This document shows positions 1 through 12,134 of a DNA stretch of 64,000 bases, in pieces. Position 1 is the first letter of the stretch. Each line of letters begins with the position of its first letter. The translations under genes were made by a program, and so were the position numbers. This DNA comes from Cordilura impudica (lineage: Eukaryota > Arthropoda > Insecta > Diptera > Scathophagidae), in the NCBI GenBank assembly GCA_963682025.1, contig OY821517.1, forward strand, positions 300,704,844-300,768,843. The letters run 5' to 3'. The notes under the pieces were generated by a model that was given only the letters and a program-made list of their open reading frames with translations, was not told the DNA's origin and did not search any database.

Positions 1-795
1 AAAATTGTTTTTTCAAATAATGCTCGATCTAACTCCCAACACAATACCACACTATGTGTTTCGAGAAAGAAACTTAAATCCAACTTTAGTTAGGTCATTA
101 TTTGCTCTAGAAAATAAGCAAAAACCAAATTTGAGCAGAATTATTATTAATTTCTGGCTGGCAGATATAAAGAAGTTTCTAACGGATTCTATTTCTATAT
201 GGGGACTAGGTCAAAAATGACCCATATTTAACACAATTATTTATTTTTCCTCAAAATAAATCAAATCAAATTTGACAAAAATCTGTATATTTTTTGTTTT
301 TGTTAGATTTATGTGAAGCAGCTTTAAATGGGTACTATAACTAAAAATGGCACTACAGGGTTTATTTTTCTTGAAGAGCAACCTAATATGAATACCATGA
401 CTAAAAATGGTGTTAGAGGTTTAATTTTTTGGACTACTGATAAACACACATTAACAAAATGTAACCGATATCTATATGTGAATCCGCATATTACGGCAAT
501 TTAAGTGGAGCTGATAAGGGTCAATTGCATGGATCGAATGTGCTCCGAAATTCACCAATTTCTATAGTAATCATTCTATGGCCAAACTTCAACTAAATAT
601 ATTTATATATTTACGGCTTGTTATTTGTTTTCAAGTTTTGTACACAGACATACACATAGACAGACGGACGGACGGACGGATGGACGAACGTCGCAAAATC
701 GAATTCCGAAAGTGATTCTGAGTCAATTGGTAGTTACAAACATCAGCATAAAATGAGTTTCTACCACAGACTGGCCTAGGCGTATACACTAGTGT
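1..795 (+). repeat. PAL22-family repeat, old diverged copy
   Basis: Shares with the better copies of PAL22 the module order: a 'tatatggggactaggtc' segment near 140-210, 'tggactactgataaa' near 430, 'gaaattcaccaatttc' near 546, then a (GGAC)n tract at 663-685 and a 'gattctgagtcaattgg' tail. The left palindrome is missing or lies before the window. Small ORFs here are chance products of the repeat. Confidence 0.7.
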
Positions 796-839
796 GGCCC
801 TTAATAAAAAAGTGTTCAAAGTCTCGGTCACACCCCCTA

Positions 840-1075
840 GAAATATGCGAATGCGACTTGTAATTTGTTTTCAAGTTTTGTATGGACATATAGACAGACG
901 GACGGACGGACGGACGGATGGACGAACGTCGCTAAATCGAACTCCGAAAGTGATTCTGAATTGATTGGTAATTACAAATATCAGCATAAAATGAGTTTCT
1001 ACCACAGAGTGGCCTAGGGTATACTCTAGGGTGGCCCTTAATAAAAAAAAGGGTTCAAATTCTCGGTCGCACCCC
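840..1075 (+). repeat. PAL22-family 3' end, tandem partial copy
   Basis: Repeats the end of the preceding copy: (GGAC)n at 898-924, 'cgtcgctaaatcgaactccgaaag', 'atgagtttctaccacaga' and the 'ggcccttaataaaa' tail. The two tails lie about 240 bp apart in direct orientation, so this looks like a local duplication of the 3' end. Confidence 0.65.
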
Positions 1076-2112
1076 CTAGAAATATGCGAATAGCAGAAAA
1101 AGTGAGAAATACAAAGTTTTGGACAATCAAAAAACATTTAGAGGTGGCTAAACGCGATTCAAAATTTCAAATGTGTTTATATGGGAAAAATATGACTTTT
1201 TTTCATATTTTACGAAAATTTCGTTCTATAGTTTAATTTTTCAGTATTAAATTATGTTTTCAAAAAGCTATAAAACTTCAAAATCGAATGAAAACTCGCC
1301 ACTTTTGTGCCAAAAAAAAAAAAAAAATAAAAAATAGATCATGAAATTTGATGGCATTTTTTTCAACTTTAAGAAATTATTTAAAGCCAACATTTTATTT
1401 AAGTCTCTATACCTGTAAGTACTCAGATATGAAGTATTGTTGTATTACCACCTTGTTAACCTATTAAGCATTGAGACCGACGATGGAAATTTTTTTTGAG
1501 AAAATTTTGAAAACTCCTTTTTCAAGTTTTGAAAAATTTTCTTAAACAAAATTTAAAAAAGTTGATCTAGTTCTTTAAGGTCTTCTTAAGTGCATGTTAG
1601 AGATCAGGTTAATCCCTAAGCCAGAATTTTTTTGACAAGCATTTTATTTTTGTGGATTTCGAGAAAAATTGGATTTGTGTAAAATATTCTGTAAATGTAC
1701 TATTTCGAAATACTTGTCTTATTTTAAATGTTATATTTTATCTTAATAGTCCATTGTATCGGAAAAATATAATACGACCTCATTAATCCTTTTGGAATCG
1801 GGGTCACATATGACCCCAAGCTAATAAAAGACAATTTACTCAAAAAATTCAAATATTTTGTGAGTGCTATTGAATTTTTAGATGCGACATCTAAAATATA
1901 ATAAATAAATGTGTAGAACTTTCGTTCCTAAAGTCTGAGATAAATCCGAGAACGTTGGTTGGCAATTAATGTGAAAAAACGAAAAAAAATTTTTTTTTAA
2001 ATTTTAACAAGTTTTTATTGACTTAGTTTGTTAGTTAGTTGTTCTTTATTTTCAATTCAGTATTTAATGTGATACACATTTAAAAAATTTAATTAAAATA
2101 TTAAATATTAAA
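1076..2112. other. AT-rich stretch, no gene seen
   Basis: No long ORF and no recognised element. It holds homopolymer A and T runs (for example 1312-1326) and is probably decayed intergenic or intronic sequence. Confidence 0.4.
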
Positions 2113-2466
2113 TCTATAATATTAAGAGACTGGGCGATTTTTTATTACCGATGTTTTGTTCTACTGTTTTATCCCGATTTTGACCAAACATCTATTATTT
2201 GAAAGGTATTTCTTTTTAGTTGTTCACCAGATTTACAGAATTTTAGATTTTTTCTTTTATTTTAAGTAAATTGCGTTTAAAGTTGCTACTAACACATACA
2301 TAAAATTATACATAAGCTATGTGGGTGTTTGCTAAATTTGTTCACAATAACAATAATTCATTCACAATAATAATGAACCAAAAAGTGTTGGTTTTGGAAT
2401 TGGCTAAGTTAAAAAATAAAGTTGCCTAGAAATTCCACTCGAATTTCGAACGCTGGAATCTGCTAG
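2113..2466 (+). mobile_element. Non-autonomous Helitron (DINE-1-like) copy
   Basis: Starts with TC (tctataatatta), ends in CTAG followed by T and preceded by A, as expected for Helitron insertion between A and T. Just before the end is a small hairpin with arms ACTCGAA and TTCGA, about 15 bases from CTAG. No coding capacity. At least seven further near-full copies occur in the window. Confidence 0.75.
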
Positions 2467-3000
2467 TAAATAAAGAAATACATACGACTATGACATTTCA
2501 TCGTCAGTCGGTGATATTAAAGGAAAAAAAATCCGTTTTGATATAAACTATTAATTCTCTTCTATAAGCTAAAGCATCTATTGTGTAGTTAATTAAATTT
2601 TTCCAATAAAGACTGCATTATTTAAAATATTTATGACTTACTCCTCTATTAATGACACTAACCTAAGATATCTAAATCCATTAATGAAATTGATAAGGGT
2701 TTGAGGAATTGAAGGTTACATAGAGAGCACATGGGAGATGTTTTTGTTGGAATCTGATGGTATTCAGTTTAATTGGATAATATCGAGCTCTAAAAATCTA
2801 GCTTGCAATAAAAACATTTTCAAAATAAAATTATTTATTTTCATAATTTAATACTTTATAAAAGCCAGTTGTTTGAGATGCTCTCTGGGGTAAAATTCCT
2901 CATTGTTTTATTTTTTAAAGTTCTTAAAGTCTTAGATATTCCCATTCTTATATTGTAGAACGTTCCTCGATTCTCTGCATAGTTTGCCTGTGTAATTAAA
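2467..3000. other. AT-rich stretch, nothing recognised
   Basis: No ORF, RNA gene or repeat boundary can be supported here. Confidence 0.35.
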
Positions 3001-3900
3001 CCAAAAATAATTGTTATTGTGTAAGTTTTATTTTGGAAGTTGATTTGGTAGACGGTGGTCATTATAAGTGAATAGTGTTTTTATGGTATATTCTAGATGT
3101 AGGTGCAAGGTATATAGGTGTCTATTTTCTATGCCTGCTTCCAGCAAAAAATATATATACCTTGGTATAAACTTTGGTAATTTCAAAACTTTTTTTAAAG
3201 AAAAATCGAAAAATAATTTCTCATCATCATCACACAGTGTGAAACCCTAAATTTGGGCACCATATCACTGGATAGATCTGTATACGGATTGTAAAAGATT
3301 CCACTTGGCTTTCAAGTAAATCTTTTTTACTTAGAAAGCTATTCCATTTGGTATTAACGATGTTCTTTGCAAATATATTTCTCTTATTAAGGTATCTGCT
3401 GAATGATACTTTTGGTGTGAGTATCACTCCTAAATAAGTGTATTTATTTACAATTTTTATAAAACAAAAAACTTTAATTTCAAGAAATTCTAACGCCTGT
3501 GCGAAATATTAACATTAGAGACTTGCTCAGATTCATGTTGCAAGTAAATGTCAAATTTATTGATCATCGCTCACATAATGGAATTACCTTCTGCTAAAAT
3601 AACAATATCATCAGCATACAATATTAATCTAATATTTATGTCCTTTTATACAATTGTGTAGGTCATTCAAGTATAGTGAAGAAAGTGTTGGCGACAAGAA
3701 ACATCTTTGTTTTACACCTGATTCAGTATCAAACTTTTTCCGTCCATACATTAAAAGTTGATATGCTTGTGCTATTTAGTTAAGATATCAAGGATTTCTT
3801 CGAAATTTCATGAATGCGGCCTTAAAATCAACGAAGAGAGCATATAGGTTACGATTCTATAGAAGTATAATGTTTGTAATTGCAGCTAAATTGTTTATGC
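3000..3900 (-). pseudogene. Non-LTR retrotransposon (LINE) reverse-transcriptase remnant
   Basis: Read on the minus strand. A YADD catalytic box with its DIVIL context is coded near 3605-3620. Downstream comes a 'LTPKVSF' strand and a 'KNIVNTKWNSFL' helix (about 3330-3425), then a degenerate 'YP..WCPNLGF' that corresponds to the CYGAQIWG-type motif at the end of the RT domain. Stops and frameshifts break the frame throughout, so it is a dead copy. It looks like the same family as the longer copy at 4860-7330. Clade not assigned. Confidence 0.7.
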
Positions 3901-3955
3901 AGAGTAGTAGTAGTAGTAGTATTCCTTATTTTTTCGTTTTAAATTTAACAATATA

Positions 3956-4160
3956 CTAGCAGAGCCCAGCCCTCGAAATTCGAGTGCAAATTCTAGGAAA
4001 TTTTATTTTATCATTCAATTTATTTCTTTCGATGTTTTTAATCTATTTAATTCATTACGTTTATTTCATTATAAATATTTGTTGAACACACAGAAATAAA
4101 GGCCACCTTGTATGCCACCTAAAGGTATTCAAATTTTTGGCAATTCACAATTCAACACAG
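3956..4160 (-). repeat. Helitron 3' end, variant and truncated
   Basis: Begins (minus-strand 3' terminus) at CTAG 3956-3959, followed by the hairpin CTCGAAATTCGAG and 'tgcaaattctagg'. The rest resembles the Helitron variant with 'ggcaattcacaattcaacaca'. No 5' TC end located. Confidence 0.55.
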
Positions 4161-4217
4161 GATATGTGTTATGCAATTATTGTAATGAAATCTGTACGTT
4201 AACTTTCATGTTGCATA

Positions 4218-4454
4218 ATGTAAAGTTGATTGTGCACGCATAACTTTCCTCAAACTTAACGAATTTACATAGTTAATAGCTCAAAAGAAAAAGCTTGAGC
4301 CACTGAGTGTTCTTAGACTTGTGTCAATAGCCTTACGTTAATTAGAACTCTAGTTATAGAGGTTTGAGTGAAGGAAAATATTGAAAAAATCTTGAAAAAA
4401 TTGAATGTAAAGTTGATTGTGCACGCATAACTTTCCTCAAGCTCAACGAATTTA
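4218..4454 (+). repeat. Direct repeat of 50 bp, offset 187 bp
   Basis: 4218-4267 and 4405-4454 are nearly identical (starting atgtaaagttgattgtgcac). Neither copy is part of a recognised element. Confidence 0.75.
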
Positions 4455-4859
4455 AGCAGTTAACAAAGAGCTTGATCCACTGAATGTTCCAAAAGTGAAA
4501 TGATCAAGATCCATTCATTAGAAGGGGAGCTATAAGAATTCGAATTGCTTGAGTGAATTTGTCCCATAAGAAATGTACAAGGAAGAATCTCGTTTGAGTA
4601 TAACTTGAGTAAGGTGGGAGTTGAATAAATTTCAATGATTGATGACATATCTGTGTCTAAATCCCATTGATTAAAAAAAAAATGAAGGAAATCGGCCGGA
4701 TAGAACGGCCAGACTCGCTTTAGTTTTCATAAATTTTTGTAATATATGTACATATATGATGATGTAAATAATTATAAAAAGGGATTAAAGTAAGAATATA
4801 TCTATATGCGACTTTGACAATATGTCGTCAGTCGAAAGGCTATTTAAACAAATAACGAT
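4455..4859. other. Unassigned sequence
   Basis: A 62-codon minus-strand ORF is open here but shows no family features. No other feature is supported. Confidence 0.35.
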
Positions 4860-7330
4860 TTTACAATTTAAATATTCCTAAGGATTAAACTCCGCTATTA
4901 AAAGTTTCTATACTTTATACATGTTTTCATATAATTTTGCCAGCTTAAAGTCCTGCCATCTAAAATATTGATTATATCGATTTCACTAAGTACAGATTTT
5001 CCAAAATGTAAAATTCTAAACTCTTTCCGAGTATTACAGCGGCCTATAAAATGTACTATGTCTTCTTTTTCCTTCAAATTACAAAGTGAACATAAGTCTG
5101 AAACATTTAACTGATAATTATTACCATTAAGTTTAATAAGATCAGTTCTTGCCTTGGAAATTCACGTTATGTCTTCTAACCGTAACTCGTCTATCATGTA
5201 TCTGATTCCTGCCATTGGCTCAAGTTTTCTATATATTCTGCTTGTTTCAGCTGCTTTCATTAGAATGGCTTGGTTATTGCTAGTGCTAAGTGCATATAAT
5301 AAATTAATCCGATTTTAGCCCACTGTGTTTGATTGAGATTTTGCTCTGTCCATGAGATACCATAATCAGCTCCTATTCTATTCACAGCATTCACCCATAG
5401 AATTTGCCATCTAATAAGCATTTTGGAGAGTTGATTGGAAAGTCTGTCCTGATTATATTAGAACAAAGTTTTGTTTATATACCTCAGGTGCAAGTCCAAA
5501 GTATACCATTTTCTATTCCCGTTTCAAGTCTTAGCGTGTATGTTGGTGTAAATTTAGGAATTCTCAATATTTTCTTCAAAAAGTATAGCTGTAGTTTATC
5601 CACTTCATCGAACAAAGAGAATCCCCAGACTTGTGCGCTATAACTTTGTACTGCTCTACAAACTGCCAGAAGCAGTTTCCATTTGGATCTCAGCGCCCCG
5701 GTAGGTGAGTAGGTGGCGTGCTCGCCTATCAGGCGGTGGTCGTGGGTTTGATTCCCACCAGAAGCTTTGCTCTGTCGCTGCAGAACTAGCCAAATCCGGC
5801 TTATCCCTAGACCTAAAAATTAGAATCTGCAGACAAGCCACTCGGCTTCGCGGAACTAGGCTTAAATAAAAAAAAGTTGTTCCATGTCTGACTTATGCCG
5901 CTTTTGGCCGAAGCGGTTCTTATTTCAATATTATTTTTGAAAATCATTTTTGGTGTCAAGGTAACGCCAAGATAGCAGTATTCGGATGCTATTCTAATAT
6001 CTTTTCCTTTAAAATACCATTTTTCATGACATTCTTTCACCTTTTCTGAATATCATAATATCAGACTTACTTAAATTTACCTCGACATCCCACATTTTAC
6101 AGTAATCTTCTAATTTTTATATTATTTTCTACAAAACGTTTATATCATCAGCAAGAATAACGATATCGTCTGCATATAGCAACAGTCATATATTTAAGTG
6201 TTCAATATTAAGTCTTCCTTCTAAAAAGTCATGGAGATCATTAAGATAGAACGCAAAGCGTAGTGGTGATAGCAGACAACCTTATTTTACGCCTGATACA
6301 ATTGAAAAGTCCTCTGATAATTCTTGACTTTTAGTTTTATACATGTATTCTATAAACTTTCACTGCTTTTGACGAACGACCTATTGTATGTAGCTTGTAC
6401 ATAAGTGTATTTCTAGAAATTTTGTCGAATGCGGCTTTAAAATCCACGAAAAATGCATAAGTTTTCTTATTCGCATTTAGATTTTAATGTATTAAAGCTG
6501 AAAGGTTGTATATGTTGTCAACTGTTGAATAGTTCTTCCTAAAACCAGCTTGATATTCATTCAAGATTTTGTGACGTTCGGCCCTTTCTGAGAGTCTATT
6601 TGTTAACAAACCCACCCACCATCTTTGGTAGACAGTTTATGAAAGAAATTCCACGATAAATACTTGGTATTGCCATATCCCCTTTTTTATGTATCGAGTA
6701 AATTATATTTAATATAAAAGTATCGTCTATTTTGCCACTGTCATACATTATATTACATATTGTTGCTACCTCTTCTATGTAGAGTATCCATGCCGAAATA
6801 CTGCTTGGAATTCTGTGATTACGTTATATTTATCTAACCACTTATTAAGTCTGTTATTCTGAATTCCCATCATTACCATAGCAATAGCATTCATAAAAGA
6901 TATACCACAATAATCGGTTATTAAATCCCTATCGCTTTTTTTGAAAATTAAAAAAATTGTGCTAGGGATGAACTGTTCATCTATTTTAGCGCTTTTAAAA
7001 ATTATATAGTAAGATTTCGCCTTTTCCACTATAAAGATATCTGCAGCTTTTTTCAAAAACTCACACCATACCAGATCCTATCCTAGTGCCTTATTACATT
7101 TTGCTTTTGTCAACGAGTATTATATTTCCGATGATGTAATGGAACTGTCTAAATCCTCATCATAGTAAATAATCGGCGCTTATTAAAAATCGCTTGAAGT
7201 TGGAGAAGAGTTCAGCAGTGTAGAAAATTAGTTTTTGAAATCAGACTCAAGATATTTCATTACTTTTTTTTTGTCTATCTATTTACCTTAATTCTTTAAC
7301 GACATTCCACCAGTCTTTACTATTTCCAAC
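4860..7330 (-). pseudogene. LINE ORF2 remnant, reverse transcriptase to C-terminal Cys motif
   Basis: A long decayed minus-strand copy. In protein order: an N-terminal RT part around 6780-7060 with 'SDRDLITDYCGISFMN' and 'FRHGYST' (RT fingers/palm), the YADD catalytic box near 6162-6175, an 'EYCYLGVTLTPKM' strand near 5960, the 'SAQVWGF' motif near 5600, then a C-terminal CSLC...HFI..C zinc-type motif near 5050-5100. The frame is broken by many stops. A SINE (5693-5876) sits between 'WNNF' and 'KWKL', cutting one RT helix, so the SINE is younger. The family is a non-LTR retrotransposon; clade not assigned. Confidence 0.75.
5693..5876 (+). mobile_element. tRNA-derived SINE inside LINE copy
   Basis: The first 75 bases fold like a tRNA with RNA polymerase III boxes: an A-box-like TAGGTGAGTAGG and B box GGTTTGATTCC (one change from GGTTCGANTCC). 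A non-tRNA body follows, then an A-rich tail at 5865-5875. The tRNA head matches the SINE at 48384-48614 but the body after 'ctgtcgctgca' differs, so these are two SINE subfamilies. Ends are approximate; no clean TSD seen. Confidence 0.75.
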
Positions 7331-8245
7331 TGAATTTAGATTAGAATAGATTCAGAAGGCTCTACGTACTGCTACCAATTTGATCTTATGGGCAGCCCAT
7401 GGTTGCCTTAAAGATTAAGGCTCCTTATAAAGCCAGTTACCCTATTTGGCATGAGATACCATGTTTCTCGGAGGATACAGTGTTTTTGGATATTCACAGA
7501 GAATGTGTTCTGCTGTTTCCACCCCCTGTTCGCAGAACCTACTTGTGTGTGTAACAGACTGGCCTTTTATTCATAGATAATATCTAAGATTACAGTGTCC
7601 AGTAAAGAATCCCGTCAAGGTCCTTAAGTTATTCTTATCAAGGGAAAGTAGTCTTTCCGATTGAACACTGGATGGAGTTATAAATCTCTTAACTTGCCGT
7701 TGGCCGGGGCTTTTCTCCCAGTGTTCGGAAATTTGTGATTCCCTTCACCTCTTCATTTTTTCTTTGATGTATCCTACTAGAACACCACAGAAGAGTTCTG
7801 GACCGATGAAAGGACGATGGGCACCTCGATTGGCTAGGCAATATGACCTTTCGTTGTCCTCGTGTCTAACGTGTCCCAGAATCCAGCATCAAGTTGGTTT
7901 GTTGCATCTGCCTAATTGTTTGAGCACTTTGATGCAATCCAAAACGAGTTTAGACGTCACGTTGTAGGACATAATTGCCTTTAGTGCAGCCTGACTTGTC
8001 GGATAGTATGTAAATGAGTGCCCTTTTTGTTTTTCTTCTAAGACATTCAGTCACGCTTACATAAATAGCGAATACCTCTGCTTGGATGGGTATTTTCCCA
8101 TGGGAAATGCATGTTGAAAATTGGCACCGAATATACCCGTGCCCGTGTCCCAATTTGCTTGCTTTGAGCCATCTGTAAACCACACGTAAGAACCCTTTTC
8201 TGGTTCCCATTCCTACTGGTCCCTTCCAACTGAATTTTTACATAC
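7331..8245 (-). pseudogene. LINE C-terminal remnant with RNase H domain
   Basis: Minus-strand protein traces: an RNase H-like stretch at about 7970-8140 ('IPIQAEVFAIYVSVTECLRR' then 'IYILSDKSG', matching the QAEVYAI...E and I.SDS.A positions of LINE RNase H), followed toward 7500 by a cysteine motif (RFCEQGVETAEHILC). Family knowledge: RNase H after RT is typical of Jockey/I/R1-type LINEs. The frame is broken. It is a different family from the neighbouring LINE at 4860-7330. Confidence 0.65.
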
Positions 8246-8257
8246 TACATATTACAA

Positions 8258-8298
8258 AAGGCTGGAAGTGAACTGAATTTATTTTCACTTCCAGCCTT
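8258..8298. repeat. Perfect hairpin, 15-bp arms, 11-nt loop
   Basis: AAGGCTGGAAGTGAA at 8258-8272 is followed by its exact reverse complement at 8284-8298. It lies directly beyond the RNase H remnant. Confidence 0.85.
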
Positions 8299-9895
8299 GT
8301 GTAGTACGTTATTTTCTTTTAATTTACGGTTGTCGTTAAGATATTTCTGTTTATTTGCCATTATAGAGTTTTGTCTGAATTTGCTCAAGATTTTGAAGGA
8401 ATTTTTTAGCATAAAAACATTTGAAATTAAACCACCGGTTTTCGGTTTGAATTTGATTTACTACTTTGTATGTAGTGGGATTTCTTCGGCATAAAAGATC
8501 TGTTAAACTTTGCCAATCCTAGAATTTCTTGCTGTTGTTTAACGATATTAATTTGTTGATTCAATTGATGTTGGTAGTTTTTGATTTTTCTTTCATACTA
8601 TTTAAATAAATAATAATAAATTCATTGTTGTAATTTCGCTATTATTATCGCGAATGTCAAACCTCAATTGTACCACTGACGAAAGTTTGTTATATAGGCC
8701 AAATTCATTAAGCAATCTACCTTTAGCATTATTTCTGGATCCTTTGAATTTCTTACTGGAGTAAAAATTCACCTAGCATTTATTGGGTTTTTCCTATTCT
8801 AATAATAATAATATGTCCGATTTTAAAATATCGTCATAATCTTTCAAATTCATCATTCAATTAATCTCTGTATTATTTATTTTTATCGTAATTGACTGGA
8901 TTTCTTCTTCTGTTTTAAAAATACAAATTATGTTTGTTGTTTTTTGCTCTATCTTTGCTCCATAAAAACTGCCACCTCTAGCTCTTCCAAATCGACTGCT
9001 TCTAAATGGTTATATAGCCCATAAAATTTTTTTGAACCTTTCTATATTTCCTTTACAAATGCTTGTCTCCAGTAGTATAAAAATATGACTTGATTTTATG
9101 TATTCGAAAAGTCAATATGAAGAATTTTATTTTATAAGTATTGTAAGCTAGTAAATTTAAGGATAGAACTACATCCTGATTATTTTCGACTACGTTATAG
9201 ATTTTATTATTGTCTTTTCTGACAATTAGTTTTGTTTTTATTAATATTTTGTATTAGTTTTTTGGATTTAGTGTGGAGAATATTTTATAATAATCTAATT
9301 TATAATTATCTAAAATACTTCTCTCGATGGTTTCTGTTTGGAATTTTGCTAGTATACAAGCTCTGCCAGCTATATTTTGACGTTGTATTCCATACAAGCC
9401 TGTAGATAATTTTTTTTTATGTATAGTTTTAGATTAATTATTTAATTGTAAATAAATACATATTTTAAGAAAGTTTGATTATTCATTTATGAATAATTCT
9501 TGACCCGTATCTGAAATATCAGATTCAGTATTGGAGTTAGTCGATAGTAACTTAATGATTGTTTCAGTCCACAATGAAGCCTACTCGCAAACAAATCGGA
9601 TGTAGTTATTTAAGCAAATATATGATACATACAATACAATAACAAACATTGCCCGAGAGTATAATAACCTAACTTACAAAGACGAAAATTTTTTAAATTA
9701 TCATTGTTGGATCTGCCCGTTTAAATAATTCAAATCAAACACAAAATCAAATTGATCGGAACCCAACCATATCAATCTTTAACCAAGTAAAATTGTTAAT
9801 TGTAAAGCGCGATATCGGCTAAACTTTGAATAATGATAATTCTTGATTATCGCTGGCCCGTTATTCCAATATTTAATATCTTATTATTTTTAATA
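8299..9895 (-). other. AT-rich stretch with weak gypsy env-like trace
   Basis: No intact ORF. On the minus strand around 8520-8760 short broken segments rich in Gln/Asn heptads ('QINIVKQQQEILG') look faintly like the coiled region of env-like proteins of insect gypsy-type LTR retrotransposons. This is only a similarity of style; no LTRs, protease or polymerase were found. Otherwise nothing can be named. Confidence 0.2.
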
Positions 9896-10271
9896 TCTAT
9901 AATATTAATAGGCTAGGCAATTGCTGGTGACCGATGTTTTGTTCTAGCGTTTTATACCGATTTTGACCAAACGTATATTATTTGAAAGGTATTTCTTTTT
10001 TGCCGTTTTGCAGCTTTACAGATTTTTAAATTTTTCCTTTATTTTGAGTAAATTGCATTTAAAGTTGCTACTAACACATACATTAAATTACATTATGCTA
10101 TGTTTGTGTTTATTAAATTTGTTAATGTGTTTTTAATAAAAATAAGTTTGTTTTTTGTGTCGATTTGTGAATTGGCTATAATTGATTAGCATACTTTTAG
10201 GGTCTTTATTTAATGAAAAAATAAAATTTCCTATAATTTGCACTCGAATTTCGAGGGCTGGAATCTGTTAG
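9896..10271 (+). mobile_element. Non-autonomous Helitron copy
   Basis: Starts TCTATAATATTAATAGGCTA, ends with the ACTCGAATTTCGAG hairpin and TTAG in place of CTAG. The body 'accaaacgtatattatttgaaagg' and 'gttgctactaacacatac' matches the other copies. Confidence 0.75.
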
Positions 10272-10576
10272 TCATACATTAATGTTTTTGGCTATTACAT
10301 GAAATCTTAAAGATTTGATATCAAATTAACCTTTTGGTTCTGTAAATTTGAAGTTCATTTTAGATATTGAACAGTGTACTATCTGAAAGCCATCGCTTAC
10401 GTCAAAATTCAAATATATGTAGATTTGAAATAAAATTATTTTTTTTAAATAAACTATTTTATGTTTAGAATAATTATAATTATAAATTTATTTAAAAATC
10501 TAAACAGAAACCAACAAAACTAAATTGTACATTCCAACTGGCATATTTTCATATGAAAGTGGTTCTTTTACATATT

Positions 10577-11355
10577 TGGGTATAATGACTTTGTGCTGCT
10601 GTTTGTAACTACCAAAAATATTTGACCTAGACCCATCTTTTATTATACCGATCGAATCAGAATCACTATCTGATTCGATTTAACGATGTCCGTCCGTCCG
10701 TCCGTCCGTCCGTCTGTGTGTCCATGTAAAGCTTGTAATCAAACTGCAGGTCGCAAATATGAATATATTTTGATGAAATTTGGTATATAAGCTTTTTTCG
10801 GCCGTAGGATGAACGGTATTGAAATTGATGAGAATCGGTCCATGTTCAGACCTAGCCCCCATACAAATGACCCCTTTGAAATCGACTTAAATTGCCATAA
10901 GATCCAAATTATCATATAAATCTTAGTCAAAATGCGTTTGTATGTGATTATTACATCCATTAATCAGTAATCCAAAAATGATCCCTATGGGACAACTCTT
11001 AGTCATAGGCCCCATATAGAGCTGCTTACCGATATTCACTTAAATCTATCAAAAAACAAAAATATTGCACTGATTCTTCTCAAATTTTGTTTGTATATAT
11101 TTTTGCAAAATACAAGAGACTTTACCAAACATGGTCAGGATCGGTCCATTTTTGGGCCTAGTCTCCATATAGATATAGCATCCGATATGAACTTTTTCAT
11201 ATCTGCAGCCAAAAAAATTAAAAAAAATCCCACTCAAATTTGGTTTATGCCTTTTTTTATAGCCAGTTAGTAGCCTGGGAGATAGGGTCTCTAAACGCAT
11301 GGTATAGGGTATCGTATAGTCGATCTAGACCGACTATAATTTTCTTACTTGTTTT
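10577..11355 (-). repeat. PAL22 repeat, full-length copy
   Basis: Reverse orientation: the 3' end (cattatacccaaa side) at 10577, the (GGAC)n tract at 10686-10713, and the palindromic 5' start near 11315-11338, here with one change (cgatctagaccg). The start 'aacaagtaagaaaattatag' ends at 11355. Confidence 0.85.
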
Positions 11356-11649
11356 ATATTGTGAAAATAAAAATATTTATATTTTGCTTCAGATTAAGTA
11401 TTCTGAGTGACGTTACAAGAACATTATTTGTGTTAAGGTCAAAAATGTATTGTCTTTACTGGTTCGACAAGTAATCTTGTCATCACATGGAGAGTTGTTT
11501 TTCGTGGCATTGCCATTTTTTGTATGATTGATTGTTTCTCGTTTTGATAACAGCACACAATTTTTCACTAAGTGCTGGGAAACGTGACTTTTTTGACTGA
11601 ATTATATTTAAATTAGTGAAATTTTATTAAGAATAAAAATGTATACTTA

Positions 11650-11702
11650 CTAACATAACCCAGCACTCGAAATTCGAGTGCAAATTCAATGTTTTTTAAT
11701 CT
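11650..11702 (-). repeat. Helitron 3' hairpin fragment
   Basis: Only the last about 50 bp of the Helitron family (CTCGAAATTCGAG then tgcaaattca), cut off by the MITE that follows at 11703. Confidence 0.5.
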
Positions 11703-12134
11703 ATATATCTGTGTTCACAAGCAATAACCGCCTAACTAGAAAATCATGCTTTCGAGAAAAATAGGTTTTTATATAAATGTAATGGCGCTTCATTACGACT
11801 TAGGTCAGAATATTTGTATTAATATCTTTTTAAAAAGCAGTGTTAGAAAAATGGAGATTTCACGTAAATATAAAGATTTTTTAGTAGAATATGATAGCGT
11901 ACATAACTCAAATCAGCGAAAATCATTCGTTCGAGAAGAATAACTGTTTATATAAATGTAATGGGGCTTTGTTACGACTTGGATCAGTATGTTTTCGTTA
12001 ATAACTTTTTAAATAACAGTGTTAGAAAAATGGGGATTTCACGTAAATATAAAGCGTTTGTAGTAGAATATGATAGCATACATAATCGTTCTTAAGTCGA
12101 CTTATGCGGTTATCGCTTGTGACCACAGATATAT
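11703..12134. mobile_element. MITE with about 30-bp TIRs and two internal repeat units
   Basis: Left end atatatctgtgttcacaagc...ataaccgcctaa, right end the inverted ...gcggttatcgcttgtgacca plus cagatatat. The inside is two roughly 190-bp direct units, each with 'aaatgtaatggggcttcatt', 'agtgttagaaaaatggagat' and 'gatagcatacataa'. A second copy lies at 29575-30006. No coding capacity. Confidence 0.8.
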
